From assembly GCF_032854445.1 (NCBI RefSeq), contig NC_088302.1, positions 33,327,979-33,391,978 on the forward strand: DNA of 64,000 nucleotides, written 5' to 3'. Source of the stretch: Liolophura sinensis. Its lineage: Eukaryota; Mollusca; Polyplacophora; Chitonida; Chitonidae. Shown in pieces: positions 27,177 to 39,762 of this stretch. Made by a program: the position numbers and the translations under genes. The notes under the pieces are model-generated. The model searched no databases and had not been told where the DNA came from. It saw only the letters and a list, made by a program, of their open reading frames with translations. Within the stretch, counting starts at the first letter, position 1. Every line of letters starts with the position of its first letter.

Positions 27177-27785
27177 CCAAGTCTAACAAGACGGCATATA
27201 CAAACATATATACAGAACTGAATACAAAGTCATACATATATGTTCTTGCATGTATGATGAAACGTGCAGGCAGAACACATAAGTGCATATATAGCGCAAC
27301 TTAGAGACGCTGTCTCTCTCAGTCATCCCAAAATCGCGCGAACGTTTAAAGAGTTAATCAGTCAAAGGCATTGAATATTAACGCACTGGATGACCCCAAT
27401 CGTCCAATAGGCAATGTAAAAACGGAGGTGGTCATTAGGTGCCAAAAAAAAAGCATTTCAGCTCATTTCGTTTCGTACCGTACTGACACAGGGTGTTCAT
27501 GAGACATGTGTGTGAATATTTGCATCAAAGCCGATTACCTAAATGTCCGAATATAGTTGCAAAGGCCTTTTACATAGTATATTCACATGGAACAAGAAGG
27601 TACAAATGATTGAAAAGAAATAGTTTTGCGTATAAAATGCGCTATAAAATGCAAAACATAAATATGAGCGACAATATATCCAAAAAGATGTGCAGTTGTA
27701 TTTTCAGAGCTTAAAAGTGTACACACATGAAGATACAATTGCTAAACTTTAGACATTTGTATGCTATTTATGTATTTATATGTAA

Positions 27786-27945
27786 GACGTTTCATGCCAT
27801 ACTCAAGAATATTTCATTTCTAAACGGTCAGCATTATGATAGGAGGAAACCGCGCAGAGCCCTGTGGAGGACCACGACCATCAGCAGTCTGCTGTCAGAC
27901 CTTTTCATGTACGCCAGAAGAGGAAGACAAGCATGGTCTGGACCG
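27786..27945 (-). mobile_element. SINE copy, reverse orientation
   Basis: The minus strand carries GTACATGAAAAGGTCTGACA, GATGGTCGTGGTCC, GGTTTCCTCCTATCATAATG, CTGACC and AATATTCTTGAGTATGGC. It is an eroded copy of the 20.66 kb type. The overlapping short open frames on both strands are not genes. Confidence 0.6.
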
Positions 27946-28369
27946 ATGCTAAAATACGCTTTCAGTTTTATATGATGGCATATTTGGCCCAGGAGTTTGT
28001 TTAATTGTTTCTGGCAAGTGCATGTTACAAAACACTGCATGAATTGTACGTTGTTTTGGGAAGGGAAGGAGGGTCGCCTTTTTGGTGTAAAACGTATATT
28101 ATATAATCTTTCTGCACGGCGTAAATCAGCACTCAGAAGAACAGACAACAAAGAGTATAACCCTAGTTATTTCCGGAGGGAGGTGCATAGAAACAGCCCT
28201 AAACGGTCCCGTCTGTTATTTTGGTTTGTGGCGCGATTGTTACCCCCTGTAAATCAACTTTAAAGTGGAATCCTTACGAGGCCATTACAGGCCTTATTAG
28301 GGACCTGAAAAACACGATTTTGCGTCACTCGCATCCTGTGCTCGCCAATCTATGTGGGAAACAGGCAGC

Positions 28370-28460
28370 ACATGGATCGCATGACGTCACAGTGGAAACA
28401 AGATGCTTTCACGGGTTATATAACTAGCTCCATCTTGATTGGTTAAAACTGATAACATGG
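28370..28460 (+). promoter_or_regulatory. Promoter-like cluster (CRE, TATA, inverted CCAAT)
   Basis: A perfect CRE TGACGTCA (28382-28389) is followed by TATATAA (28417-28423) inside the palindrome GTTATATAAC. An inverted CCAAT (GATTGG) lies near 28437. An ATG 34 bp after the TATA box opens only 33 codons of unrecognised sequence. It could be the promoter of a non-coding transcript, or a chance cluster. Confidence 0.25.
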
Positions 28461-31004
28461 CGTCGCTTTCAATTTTGTCGATGGGCACTTTTGCTTACTT
28501 TAACCGCGATATTTGGGTTATACGACATCACAAAAATAAAAAGCTATGCTTTTTTTAACTTTAGGTATCATAACTTATCGGTACGTGTATACATCCGGTT
28601 TAGCGTTGTCTTTTCTGTTAAAATAAATAAACAAGTACAGAAAATTCTTGGACATCACGTAAGCCATGAATCTAATACAGACAAAATCATTCAATCAAAC
28701 TACACAGAAGCAACCCTTGTGGAATCACAAGTGATCAATCACATATAATCTGAAGTATCCTTGTTGCTAATCAACTGTAAACCGATATGATTGGGGCAAC
28801 ATTTGGTAAGGCTTAGTACCCGTCAATCTGAAGGCTTTGAATCATGAATGTGGAAATATTTCCATCAGTAGACGGAGTTTGTCGCAAATTTCCACCATAC
28901 CTTTTCTAGAGTTGGTTATTCTCCAAGCCTGGCTTTGTTTCCATGCTACCAGCGAAAAGGTTCCGGGGTGAGGCAGCGTGCGTCTGGCCCTGGGAGCTGC
29001 CAGCTATTCACAAGGCGTGTCAGACGCCTCTAGCTTACCGTCAGTCCATGTCCTATCACCACACTATCAGTGACCCAGGCTTCTTATATCATAATTCGAT
29101 TTTAATAGACGGGATTGTTGGGGACGAATTCCATGGGACCGTATACGTCGCGCGCTTTCTCTGCTATCTTTGCGACCTGCCCAGTTCTTGTGGGACTGTT
29201 TGATCCGGCAAACTGATCGATTCATCTGCCGTAACCTTACACCGCTTCGACTCAACCCTAGTCGCCGGCCAGTCTACCAGCGCCCTTCGGCTTGGGTTAC
29301 GCTCAGTCCCCAACCTTCACCGGCTCTTGTTTTCTATTGAGGCCAATGAAATCCGAGAAATAGGTTTATATCTGATCGAATCATAACTATACGTGGGAGC
29401 TCTACCCTTCGATGGCTCACCGTACTGGGGTGTGGTAGTGTAGCATAGGTGAAGTGGTCGCCAGCTAAAGTCGACCTGGGGTTGAGCTGCAAATCCGTGC
29501 TCTAACACCGCAGTCACACTCACACATATAACAACAAAACCATTGCGTGCTCGCTAGTTCCGGACTCCCATTTCTGACTGACGCTCTTTTCAATATTCGC
29601 TCATATCAATCAAATGGTGGAAGAAAAATTTATGTAGGATGCGTCATCAAATTAGATATGAAAACCCACAAGCTTGATGTGAGGCTCACAGCCCACATGG
29701 TTTTAATCTGTACACACCTACACACAAACGGTCCTTCCACATCAACTGGTCTAGTATTACGCTGTTCCAAGCAGGGCGGACTGATATACCGTACTGCACC
29801 GAGCACAGGCCAGTGCGGTGTCAGACCACACAGTCTGCGCGGAAAAACTATACATGGATTATGTAATGTGAAATGATGGCGGCTTCGTCAACCAGGTCTT
29901 TCACCATCCGAATATTTATTACGCTTTACATCCGATAAATGAAATATGCTTCACTTCTTGTTTGCTTCTTTGTGTTGCTTGGGTGTAATGCTTCGTTTAA
30001 AATAAAGTGTAAAGTACACAATTATCATGGTAGACCGGAATCATGATGATATAATGTAGAAAGGAAACTTCTCAAGGAAAGAAAGTTATTGTTTATGTAT
30101 ACTTAAATCACTAAAATTAAGAAATTTCATTTTATTTATTATTTATTATTATATTCTCCTTTCGATTTTTGGAATTGCACGTGCGAGAACAACAAAGTCT
30201 CTGCGGAGCGCCGGCTCGAGGATGACATCAGACAGACACTTGATACTGGTCTCCAGTTTTGAGGGAGGGATGCAGCGTGTAGAGTAGATGTCGTCGATAT
30301 GTACTCGTTGATCAGGCGGGCCCACCCTGTCACCGGCTACTGACAACCCTTGACACCTGGCCGAGGGCCTGGCGGAGACGGAATCGGTTGGGCGGTCAAG
30401 GTAATTGGCCCACCTATCGGGCCAGTCGAGATCACAATCAGATAAGGGCAGATAAGCGATGTTCTCCCACCGGTTGGTCTTTCAGAAATCCAGCCCGATT
30501 CACGCCACCCGTCTTGTGCCCTGTGCCGTTAGAAGATATAATCGCCGGAGGACATTGTTAACTTGTCCCCAAGTAAGAAAAGATGACAAAACACGGACTT
30601 TCTCTCGTCACACCAGCCTGGTACAGGGGTCATAACCTCAGGGAGAAAAGAGAAGAATGACTCCAGGGGACTCGGATTGAGTAATAACAGGACTCCGCCC
30701 TCCGGACAATACAAAAAAGTGTAATATAATAAGTCATGATTTCATTTTGACATCCTTCCATATTCCCAAAATATGTTTTTTTTATGCTTACAATACTACA
30801 TATTTCTATTTGGATCCGCGTAGAACACAAATATGGGTTATTGTTTTGTTATATTGTATTGAATTATCGAATATACATCTTACACTGCAAACTTATAAAA
30901 TGCCCGCATTGCAATTCACGAAACAATCTAATTCATATGTTTGGATGAAAAAATTATGATATATTGAGACGAAGTTGAAGTCTTGTTCACACTGATGCAT
31001 GTGT
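28461..31004. other. Flanking DNA, partly GC-richer, no recognised gene
   Basis: 28920-29880 and 30170-30700 are GC-richer with many short frames on both strands (up to 109 codons). None matches a family I recognise. The GATA-bearing stretch is listed separately. Confidence 0.55.
30170..30500. promoter_or_regulatory. Candidate GATA-bearing regulatory region 3.3 kb upstream of Islet
   Basis: This GC-richer, repeat-free stretch has two AGATAA words in the same orientation exactly 10 bp apart (30440-30445 and 30450-30455). GGTAATTGG lies shortly before them, near 30400. Short minus-strand open frames here match no family I recognise. The role is inference. Confidence 0.3.
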
Positions 31005-31150
31005 GCTTTACTGTGAACCGGTCTAGCAGAAACAAGCGGATGGTTGTAGGTTTCTCCTGGGCTCTGCGTCCCACCATAATGCTGACCGCTGTTTCATAAG
31101 TGAAATATTTTTGTGTATGGCGTGAAACACCTTTGAAATAAATAAATATT
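31005..31150 (+). mobile_element. SINE copy, 5' truncated
   Basis: It contains GCGGATGGTTGTAGGTTTCT, GTCCCACCATAATGCTGACC, TCATAAGTGAAATATTTTTG and TATGGCGTGAAACACC with an AAATAAATA end. It is the nearest clear copy upstream of the Islet gene. Confidence 0.65.
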
Positions 31151-33589
31151 GTGAAACCAGGAATTTAAAATAGCAAGCAATGTGTCCAATGAATCGTGCG
31201 TTAAAGTGTTTTATCGAGAGTATCCATACAGGCTACTTGTGAGCGTATAAAGCATAGTCAAACGAGATTCGACTGCATGTAGAGCTGTTGAGTGTTTAAC
31301 GCGTCTTGGTTGACTTGGTGATTCGTGCACACAAGTTTTAATGTGTATTTCACTGAAGTTATTATAAACATTTACCAAATAGCATGTAAATTCAAAAACG
31401 GATTTCGTTATTGCCATATTCCTAAAACATGGAATTGCGATGAATTTTCGACTATTGCATTTGAGCAGATCTAATAATGGCTATGTTTATATTTCAATGT
31501 TAATTGCATTCCACTGTAAAAAGAATAAATCTGTAGCAGGAGAGATGTTAAAGTTTAAACCAAAGGCTGTATGTAATCTAGGGATTTTCTCAAGCAGCAT
31601 ACCGACATGTTCCTATAAATGTGAACAAGTTGGCATAAGCCTTAGGTTGAATATAATATAAAGATAAATTAGATAGAGTTTTACGCGCCATGATCTTATT
31701 TGTCACCGATTGAAAAATGTGACAAACCAATTATGGTTACTCAATACAGGGTTTGATTAAGAGGCTGGATCCAACGGCGTTGTGCTCCGGTTTTCGCGGC
31801 GGGACACATGGATGTCTGCCGTATAGGGCACAGAGGACGAGATGCCGAGCGCTAAGCCTGGAGTATTGCCCCCTACCATGGGCTGGGCCTCCCAGAGCAG
31901 CAGGCAGGGATGGCCACAGGGGGGCACCGGTTTACGAAGCAACTGTGCAATATGACTTCTACTCTAACTAAATGTTTATGCAGCAAAGTCGGTTGGGCTT
32001 TCCCTAGTACAAACCAAGCCGAGCAACGGGATTGGACATGGGATGCTTAACAGTAGCCAGCTGACAATTCGCTAAGATATAACCACCACACTATAGTGTA
32101 ACAGATTTTATAGCGCTAATAAATCACAAACGTTTAGTGTTTTTTTTAAGTCAGTGACAACGCACGGCAAGCTGAAACAGCTTGAATGTACGTTTAAGAG
32201 ATTGTATATTATTCTTTCGACAAGAGATGAAAGCTGCGAAGACATTAAGCTTTACTCGTGTCAGTAAATCCGTGGAAAACAGCCAACAAACACAGAAATG
32301 TAAACTGTATCGTTTGTGGCCGCATATCTTCCTCGTGCGACTACAATGGGTAGCGTGTGAAAGTTGACGATGGTGCACGACTGACATAGCCGAGTAGTAG
32401 TGCTCCTGAGACGTGCCGTCTCTGAGGCCAGGTAGCTCAGAGCCGCAGGCAGGAGGCGAGGGTTGACCGCTCTCCCGCCAGGGAACAACCGCCCTGACAC
32501 ACAGAAACGGACATGTGACATGCTGGAGAAACCGACAAACCTGCACCTTTAACACAATGTACATGCCTAAAACTTGACCTGAACCAAGACACAATCCACA
32601 CACAATCTAAATATATTCAAATCTATAATTTAGTTTCTGTTCTAACCTAGTTAGAAGTGAAATGAGCATATTTTTTCTTTCGGACTTTATATATATTTTC
32701 ATTTACTTTAATAAAAAAGACATTGTTTTATTAATGTTTGTCATTCAGATATGCTGTCCACATTTTATGTTGTGTGTCTGTAAAGACTATGTGGCTGTCA
32801 AAGTTCAAACTATACAATATGTTATACATTGCTGACATTACGTATACACCATCTATAACGAAGCTTCTTTTTCTGGTTTTGGTTTTATTTGAAATTTTCC
32901 CCTTTTTTGATAAAAGAAGGATTAAAAGTTTATTTTGCTCGTGAAAAGGAAACAGTGAAACTATGTAGGTTTGCAAATTCCACGTCCAAGTATCATCCAT
33001 ATCATAGAATTGGGAAGCTAAATTTGTAAAGGACGTGTTTTGCCACCGTTCTGTACCACACATCACAGACTATTTGTATTGACATTAGAGCACTGGAATT
33101 GCTTAATTTTGTTTTCCCAACACAGAGAAATAAACGGTAGTGCGACTTCGAGACTCGTGTCAATTATTTTGTTAAGGTTCGAATTTCACCAAGGCATTCC
33201 GTCTGTTCTATAGTGTAATGTATGGATATCCCGTACCGTCGGAATAACTGGCGTATTCGACTGAAACCATAATGTTTTGTTTCTTATTAATACAGAGATT
33301 AAATTTTTATATTATATTTTTGCTGTATTCAGGTGCCAATCCAGTTACAATAAACCGTGATCACGTACATAGCACATTTTGTCATGAATTATACACTAAA
33401 AACCGCTTTGCAGCGTTTACGTGCCCATGGATGCACACTCGTGAATGTTTAAAATATTTCGCTGTTCAGTTGAATACAGACAAGTCGACTTATCTGCCAG
33501 CTATTTCTCCATTTCCCTCCACCAATGCTGCTCACTCAACTCACGCAAATACAACACACGCACGATGTGTGCAATAGAGCAGATCCTCT
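31151..33589. other. Immediate 5' flank of Islet
   Basis: No coding sequence is recognised. A GC-rich patch at 31760-31950 and the possible repeat at 32.4 kb are the only compositional features; the remainder is AT-rich. Confidence 0.6.
32395..32560. repeat. GC-rich segment, possible second copy of the 7.3 kb element
   Basis: GAGGCCAGGTAGCTCAGAGC and, 85-110 bp on, GTGACATGCTGGAGAAACCG match the two modules of the 7.3 kb segment. A 150-codon minus-strand open frame (32151-32603) spans it, but it has no recognisable domain and probably reflects local GC content. Confidence 0.35.
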
Positions 33590-33760
33590 CTGCAGATGGC
33601 GTGAAGCGCTTCTCACAGAACGAATGCTCAAAGTCACGTGACCGACGGCTGAATGTCAGCCAATCAGAACGCGCTGTGATTGGAGTATCTGGAGATATAG
33701 CTGTCAAACCGGGCACAGACGATTATAAGCCTGCCTGTCCGGCGTGTGTGAGACACAGTT
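33590..33760 (+). promoter_or_regulatory. Candidate Islet core and proximal promoter
   Basis: Within about 170 bp there is a 10-bp palindromic E-box, GTCACGTGAC (33633-33642). There are two CCAATCA boxes in opposite orientation (CCAAT at 33660-33664, its inverse ATTGG at 33679-33683), which are NF-Y-type sites. A TATAAG box lies at 33724-33729, and an initiator-like CACAGTT lies about 33 bp further on, with A at 33757. Together these place a start site near 33757, giving a 138-nt 5' UTR with no upstream ATG. The site functions are from general promoter knowledge, and the start site is inferred. Confidence 0.6.
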
Positions 33761-33894
33761 GACAGTGGGATAGATTACCGTAGAGTTTACCGACTGGTGA
33801 CTTTTTACCATATCTTGGCTTCCTCATCTTCTATTTTTTTCTCTGTGATTTACCCGGGAAAACAGTCAAAATTTCGCCCTCAAAAGCCGACGAG
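33757..33894 (+). other. Predicted Islet 5' UTR
   Basis: This runs from the inferred start site to the ATG. It contains no ATG in any frame and has an in-frame TAG at 33781-33783. The true 5' end may differ, or a further upstream non-coding exon could exist. Confidence 0.45.
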
Positions 33895-33919
33895 ATGACT
33901 GCAGAAACGCAGCCTAGAA
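33895..33919 (+). CDS. ISL1: Islet coding exon 1 (N-terminus)
   Basis: The exon encodes MTAETQPR plus the first base of the next codon, and then reaches a strong donor, A|GTAAGTACC. The ATG is the first one downstream of the proposed start site. It has a purine at -3, and an in-frame TAG lies at 33781-33783 with no ATG between, so this start is well supported. Joining the leftover A to AG of exon 2 gives Lys, producing [12 protein letters not shown], which matches the basic stretch that precedes LIM1 in the family. A very short first coding exon is also what vertebrate ISL genes have. The exon is too short to be found by ORF length alone. Confidence 0.88.
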
Positions 33920-36900
33920 GTAAGTACCCCTAGACAAGTTAGGACTGTGTGTGTGTGTATATATATAGTTTACGACTTGTTATAGAAACTCAGAGATTTA
34001 GGTCACCTATACGACACTAGTCAGAGAAACCTTATTGGAAGCAGGCGATTCTGAAGCTAAACAACACTATCGTACACTGGTCTAAACTTTGTTTACATTC
34101 GTGTAAAAGGCAATCAGCCTTCTTGTATTTAAGACGATTTTGACGTATACCATTTGGTCATGCTTAAGTGCATGTCAATTTATGTATGAGTGATGTTTGT
34201 ATTGAGGACCTTGTCTTCTGGGGTATGCTTGGCGTTTACGGTTTGAACTATTAAGTCTTTTCATTTTAATAACATGCTGATAGTTTGTAATATTATGACG
34301 AATGTATTGACGTAATTTACATATACAAGTTTCTAAGCGAGTACAATTGATGCCCAAGAAAGTGTCGTGTGGAATGTGTTGGACTGGAACTTATCGTATT
34401 TAGTATGACAACACCTCAAAAACATCTCTTCAGTGAGACTTTAAAGTTTATATCTGCGGTTTGTGTATCAAATATTATTTGTTTTATTTGACAGGTTTGG
34501 TAACAGACAATCAACTGCATGTTTAATATGAAATGTTGTATTGAAAGTAGCAAGCCCTAGGACGACATTACATGAATTTGACCCCAGAAAGGTCCTAATA
34601 TGATAACGAAACAATAATTCCACTTCAGAGCTTAAGTTTTAATGATTATGTGTGGTTTTGTGAATGTAATATTGTTAGTTTTATTTGACATGCTAATGGT
34701 AATAGACGTTCAATTGCACGTTTCAGAGAAGCGGCGCATATCCATGTGCGTAGGATGCGGCTCGCAGATACAAGACCAGTATATATTACGAGTTGCACCT
34801 GACTTGGAATGGCATGCCTCCTGTTTGAAGTGTGCCGACTGCGACCAGTACCTGGATGAATCGTGTACCTGTTTTGTACGGGATGGCAAAACCTACTGCA
34901 AGAGGGATTACGTCCGGTAAGTCCCCCAAATCTTACTTGTTCTCACGGCTAATCTGGTTAGTGTAATACGCTTGCTTACAATTGCAGTTAGTATATACTA
35001 CGTATGCAGTGCGGATTTGTGGCTATGTAACGCCTGACTTTATAGTATATGATAAGACAAAAAAAAACTTACTATATAACCGGAGGACTAAATGTTAACA
35101 TTCAGACACTGTGTAAAGTGTAACGTTAGGAGTTCCTTGTATGAGAAGGGAGACAAGATAACAAGGTAGTGGATATGACATATACTGTAACATCTAATCT
35201 CGTAGATCCTATAAAGACGTTTTTGTGAGATTTTAGTTTTATCGATATATTTAGATGTGTTCACACGCATTGAAATTTTCGTGGAGACATTTGTAATTGA
35301 CATGTCGACACCAGGTTTAGTCCCCACCTACCATGGATTTTTTTTAATACCGTAGAGATAGTCCCCGCCCCCCGATATATGACCCCTCCTCCAAATTGTC
35401 TAGATTGATAATAGCACACTCGTTAGGATTTGACGCATACATAGTTAATACAGTATTAGGTGTTATTTGAAGAACGATTTATCACACATATTAAAATTAA
35501 ATATTTATATTTGATAATTAATCTTTTCATTTAGGAAAATGTGTGTAGTAATACGTAAGACATATAAGCTGTATGCGTTTAACACTATGCCAAATCAACG
35601 TTCACATGAACTATGAAACATGATATTTTAATATGATATATTTGAATTCAAATGGAATGGCACACTTTTATAGTCATATTTGAGTAATCTCTACAGCAGC
35701 TGTACTGTGTCACCAAGTTAACCTCTTTGAACTTATTTGATTATGTAATTATGCATATACATGCATAAGCCGTTTGATCTGATATTGTAATGTGTTTGTG
35801 GCTTAAGCTATGATATGACACAGAGGTGGGGGGGGGGGGATACGGTGCAAAAGTTGCAATTAATCCAGTATGTATCGGATAGGTGACAGATATACATTTA
35901 TCACAGAGAATTTATATGTTTTATTTGTCTACAGTGTAAAGTTTTTCACACTGGATCATTGATGTTCCCATGTGAATGTTGGAATGACATTTCTTGAACT
36001 CCGTTTAACGTCAACATTTTTTTCTCGCTTTTGACACAGGTTGTTCGGGACAAAATGTGCCAAATGCTCATTGGGATTTAGTAAAAACGACTTTGTGATG
36101 CGCGCTAAGAACAAAATTTACCACATCGAGTGTTTTCGATGTACGGCATGTAGTCGACAGCTTATACCCGGCGACGAATTTGCATTAAGGGATGACGGAC
36201 TATTTTGTAAAGCGGACCATGAAGTCCTTGAAAGATCGGGCATACTACAAAACGGCGAAGGCACGCAGCTAAACAATAACAACAGTAACACAACAAACAA
36301 CAATATATGTTCTCCAAACAGCACCTCCAGTGAAGGGAAAATAAACGGACAAGGTTTACATACAGCAGGTAAGTTCACGTTTTCATAACCTATATTCCGT
36401 TATTTGCTTGCCACTGTCTGATCATTGTAGCATCGCTCACTGTTGGACAATGAGACTGCAGCCCACTACATTGATATGGAACTTAACGTTTCCGTATATA
36501 TTTTGTTAGAAGAGAAGCATTTTATTTTTCTTCTGTGAACGTTTTAGGAACAATACTGTAACGTGCGATCGTGGACAAAAATCAGTTGAAACAGACCCTG
36601 ATTTTGTTAGATAATGTCACCTCTACCCGTCGCCAATTTAGACCGACAATGTAAGCCGCCTTTGTTCTTAATTGTTTACCTAATGAAGTGGCAATGGTAT
36701 TAGATTACACAAGGATGCTCTAACAGTGGATCTTAGCCGACCGTACAGCCAGAGTGTCGGTTTTGTCCCATAGGGATACGGTATTGAAGGCTTTAGCTAG
36801 CACGACTTGCTCTGACCCCAAATTCCAGCTATTCTCTGTCGTCGACTGCAGCATAATGACGTGAAATCCGGACTTGATTGGAAATTTGCTTTGTGTCTGC

Positions 36901-39721
36901 ACCAATCTGCCTAGTTAAACACACCCCAGTCATCCTTTTGTGTACACTAATAAATATCATCTAATTTATCAACTTATCAAAACGCATGGCTTGCTGCAGT
37001 AGACCGCCGTACCTCAAGGAATCGCTCTCATTGTGTCCGCTCTGGCCGGCAGTCAGGCTAGATTCGTGTTCTCAAATATATCATGTGTTCAGTTGTAAAT
37101 TGAGACCGTTTCGCGTACAACTTCTCTAATTTTCCTGGCTACAATTCTATTTGGATTATGCCCGCTCCGAGACGCTCTCTTCTTGATCAGATTGTGCGCC
37201 ATGACACCTCTGTTTTGTTTAGAAACACGCATGTCATAATTCCCTGTCCGAATAAGCCTGAATCGCGCCCGGAATTTTTGCCCGCTCTCAACACGCTCGG
37301 CTGGTTAGGGTATATTCAGTGCGATGGAACCGGCAATAAAATTCATCAGCACCATTGAGGCCGAGTGTGTACATAGCTTGTTGAAATACTTAATTAATTC
37401 TGCCACTAGGGAGAGGAATGACAACAGTCCACTCTTGGTCTGCCCCATGAATTGTGTGCCTTTCATTTGGATTCATTTATGATTTCTGAACAATTTGCTA
37501 CGTTAACGTGGAAAAACTTGGAATGGCGTAGATTTTCCCGTAATACGTTATATCTCCGGCGAAATTGACCTCCAACTTTGCAAACTATATTAAGGGCACA
37601 GTTCTGTTGTTTTCTCTTCAATTTTTAGTCTGCGAGGTTTTGAACTCGGCAAACAATTTTTGGAAGACTAGATAAAGTGAAATCCGGACGGCGTGACGTG
37701 TTCAATGTTTGAGAGAGATTTTCCCGGGAAATAGGGCATCCTTTGCTGTGAGAGGTCGTATAAAGTGGACACGGTTCACTGTGCATTGAAACTGTACAGT
37801 CGGCGATGTTGTGCCAGCACGCGCACTGTAGCATCTCTCGGCTGTTGTTGAACTGTTCTATACCGACTTGCACGTGGACCCTTTAACAACGCTCGTGCGT
37901 GTTTGGTGACAAGTCGGTGGCGGCCGAGATAAGCAGCCGCGAAACTCCGCGACAATTCTCCGCGGCTTAACATAGCTCATAAACATTTCATAAAATTTGT
38001 ACTTGCTTAGCACCATTGCTTATTCTACAAAGTGGAATTGAAATAAATCAGAAGTTTTTTTTTTACTTCACTATTGACGGTAAAGCAAACATCATAGCAG
38101 GGGATTTCAAGTCAGTACTCCACACGACACTATTAATTTAACGGAGTCTATTGACTAACTCGATTTTGCGTTATGATTGTGTGGTTTTATTTGACTTGCC
38201 GGATAATTCATTAGCTAGCATGGCGGAAAACTGACAGGGGCCTAAATCGAAGGGTTGTTGTCGGAATACGTCAGTAATTGTTTATGATTTGTTTATCAGT
38301 TGAAATCCAATATTTTCATTTAAGGTAAATATTTTTGGAAAGCACCCTTCATCTCCTTAACACAGACGAGAACTGATTTAGCTCTTCTCTCAGTTTTATC
38401 CTATGACGTGTTAACGACATGTATATTTCGGTGGTAAACAGGTGTTGTTTAGAACAGATACTAAAACACGGCGTCCATTAATAACTGCCGGCAATCGACA
38501 TTCCGTTTCCCATTGTCTACGTAGATAATATATTTCAATTGTCTTTCATTCCTATTATCTACTGTTGTATATCTTCAGTTTTACAAACGTTTAGCCATAA
38601 AAACTTTTGCTTTTACATCTTTCTTATACTAAATACAATAGATCTTTTTTAATTTATTTGAATTTGAATGTTATTTTTTGTTTTCTCTTTTTTGAAAAAT
38701 AATTTTCTGATTGTCATTTGTTTTTTCCTTTATAGGTCGAGCAGAGCAGGTAATGGGGAGCAGTAAATCGGGTGGAACTAGACCACAAATTCACAAGCCA
38801 GAACACAAAACGACACGGGTACGGACTGTGTTGAACGAGAAACAGCTTCATACGTTAAGGACATGTTACAATGCTAATCCTCGACCAGATGCATTGATGA
38901 AGGAACAACTCGTTGAAATGACGGGACTCAGCCCTCGAGTGATTCGAGTTTGGTTCCAGAACAAACGCTGTAAAGACAAGAAAAAAAGTATTCTTATGAA
39001 GCAGATTCAGTCTCAACAAGAAAAGGTAAATATGGATTTTATTTTCTTTAATTGACGAGCTTGACTATACGGCCTATAAATTCATCCCTTAAATACTCGT
39101 TCATAATATTATAAGTATCCAGCACGTTTCGCCGCATTAGATCCGCGCAGTATAAGTGTGTTTGATCGTGTGCTTCAAGGAGAATTCAATAGTAAAATAG
39201 AATATTAATATAATTTAGTTGTAGTTGTCTAAGGTGATTTTATTTGCACTGTAGAAAGCCGATGGGCCAAATGAAAAGTTTATGTTGATTCGCATTGATT
39301 ATCCCGCTGATATTAACTATATGACACTGGCAGTGCTTCGTGTATGCCTGGCCCTCTATATAGATGCACTTGATGAGCTTTATTCGATATGCAGTGCAAT
39401 TTTGTGATGTGAACGTAGAGTAATTTGATCGTTTGAATCAGTTTTGTTCAACCCTTGGAATAGATATGGGACAGAGTTGATACGAGTGTGATTTCAATTG
39501 CTGATCTTTTTTGCTCTTCCCCTACTCTTGTCTACGCAGCACACTAAATCTTTCATGTTCATATTTACATTCATGTATTTTTTTCCTTTTTGATTGCAAA
39601 GTTATGTTGTATATTAATAGAATATATATAGATATATATATATATATATATGGCGTTCATGCCGCTTTATTTATTAGAACAAAATAATATATTTTTAATG
39701 TTATATATACACACACACACT

Positions 39722-39762
<41 letters not shown>

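Noticed and set aside
26893-27288. 131-codon minus-strand frame with Tyr/Ile repeats
   Set aside because: It is produced by the (TA)n microsatellite and has no other content.
32151-32603. 150-codon minus-strand frame
   Set aside because: It spans a GC-rich possible repeat and AT-rich flank without domain or codon pattern; chance frames of this size are expected.
34642-34726. Open frame upstream of exon 2 that would give Islet a hydrophobic N-terminal leader
   Set aside because: It lies before a good acceptor; splicing from the short exon 1 restores the family's KKxR-IS-CVGCG start, and a secretory leader makes no sense for a nuclear factor.
36118-36378. Minus-strand frame opposite Islet exon 3
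   Set aside because: It is the antisense shadow of the LIM2 and Asn-rich coding sequence (its Leu-rich run mirrors Asn codons).
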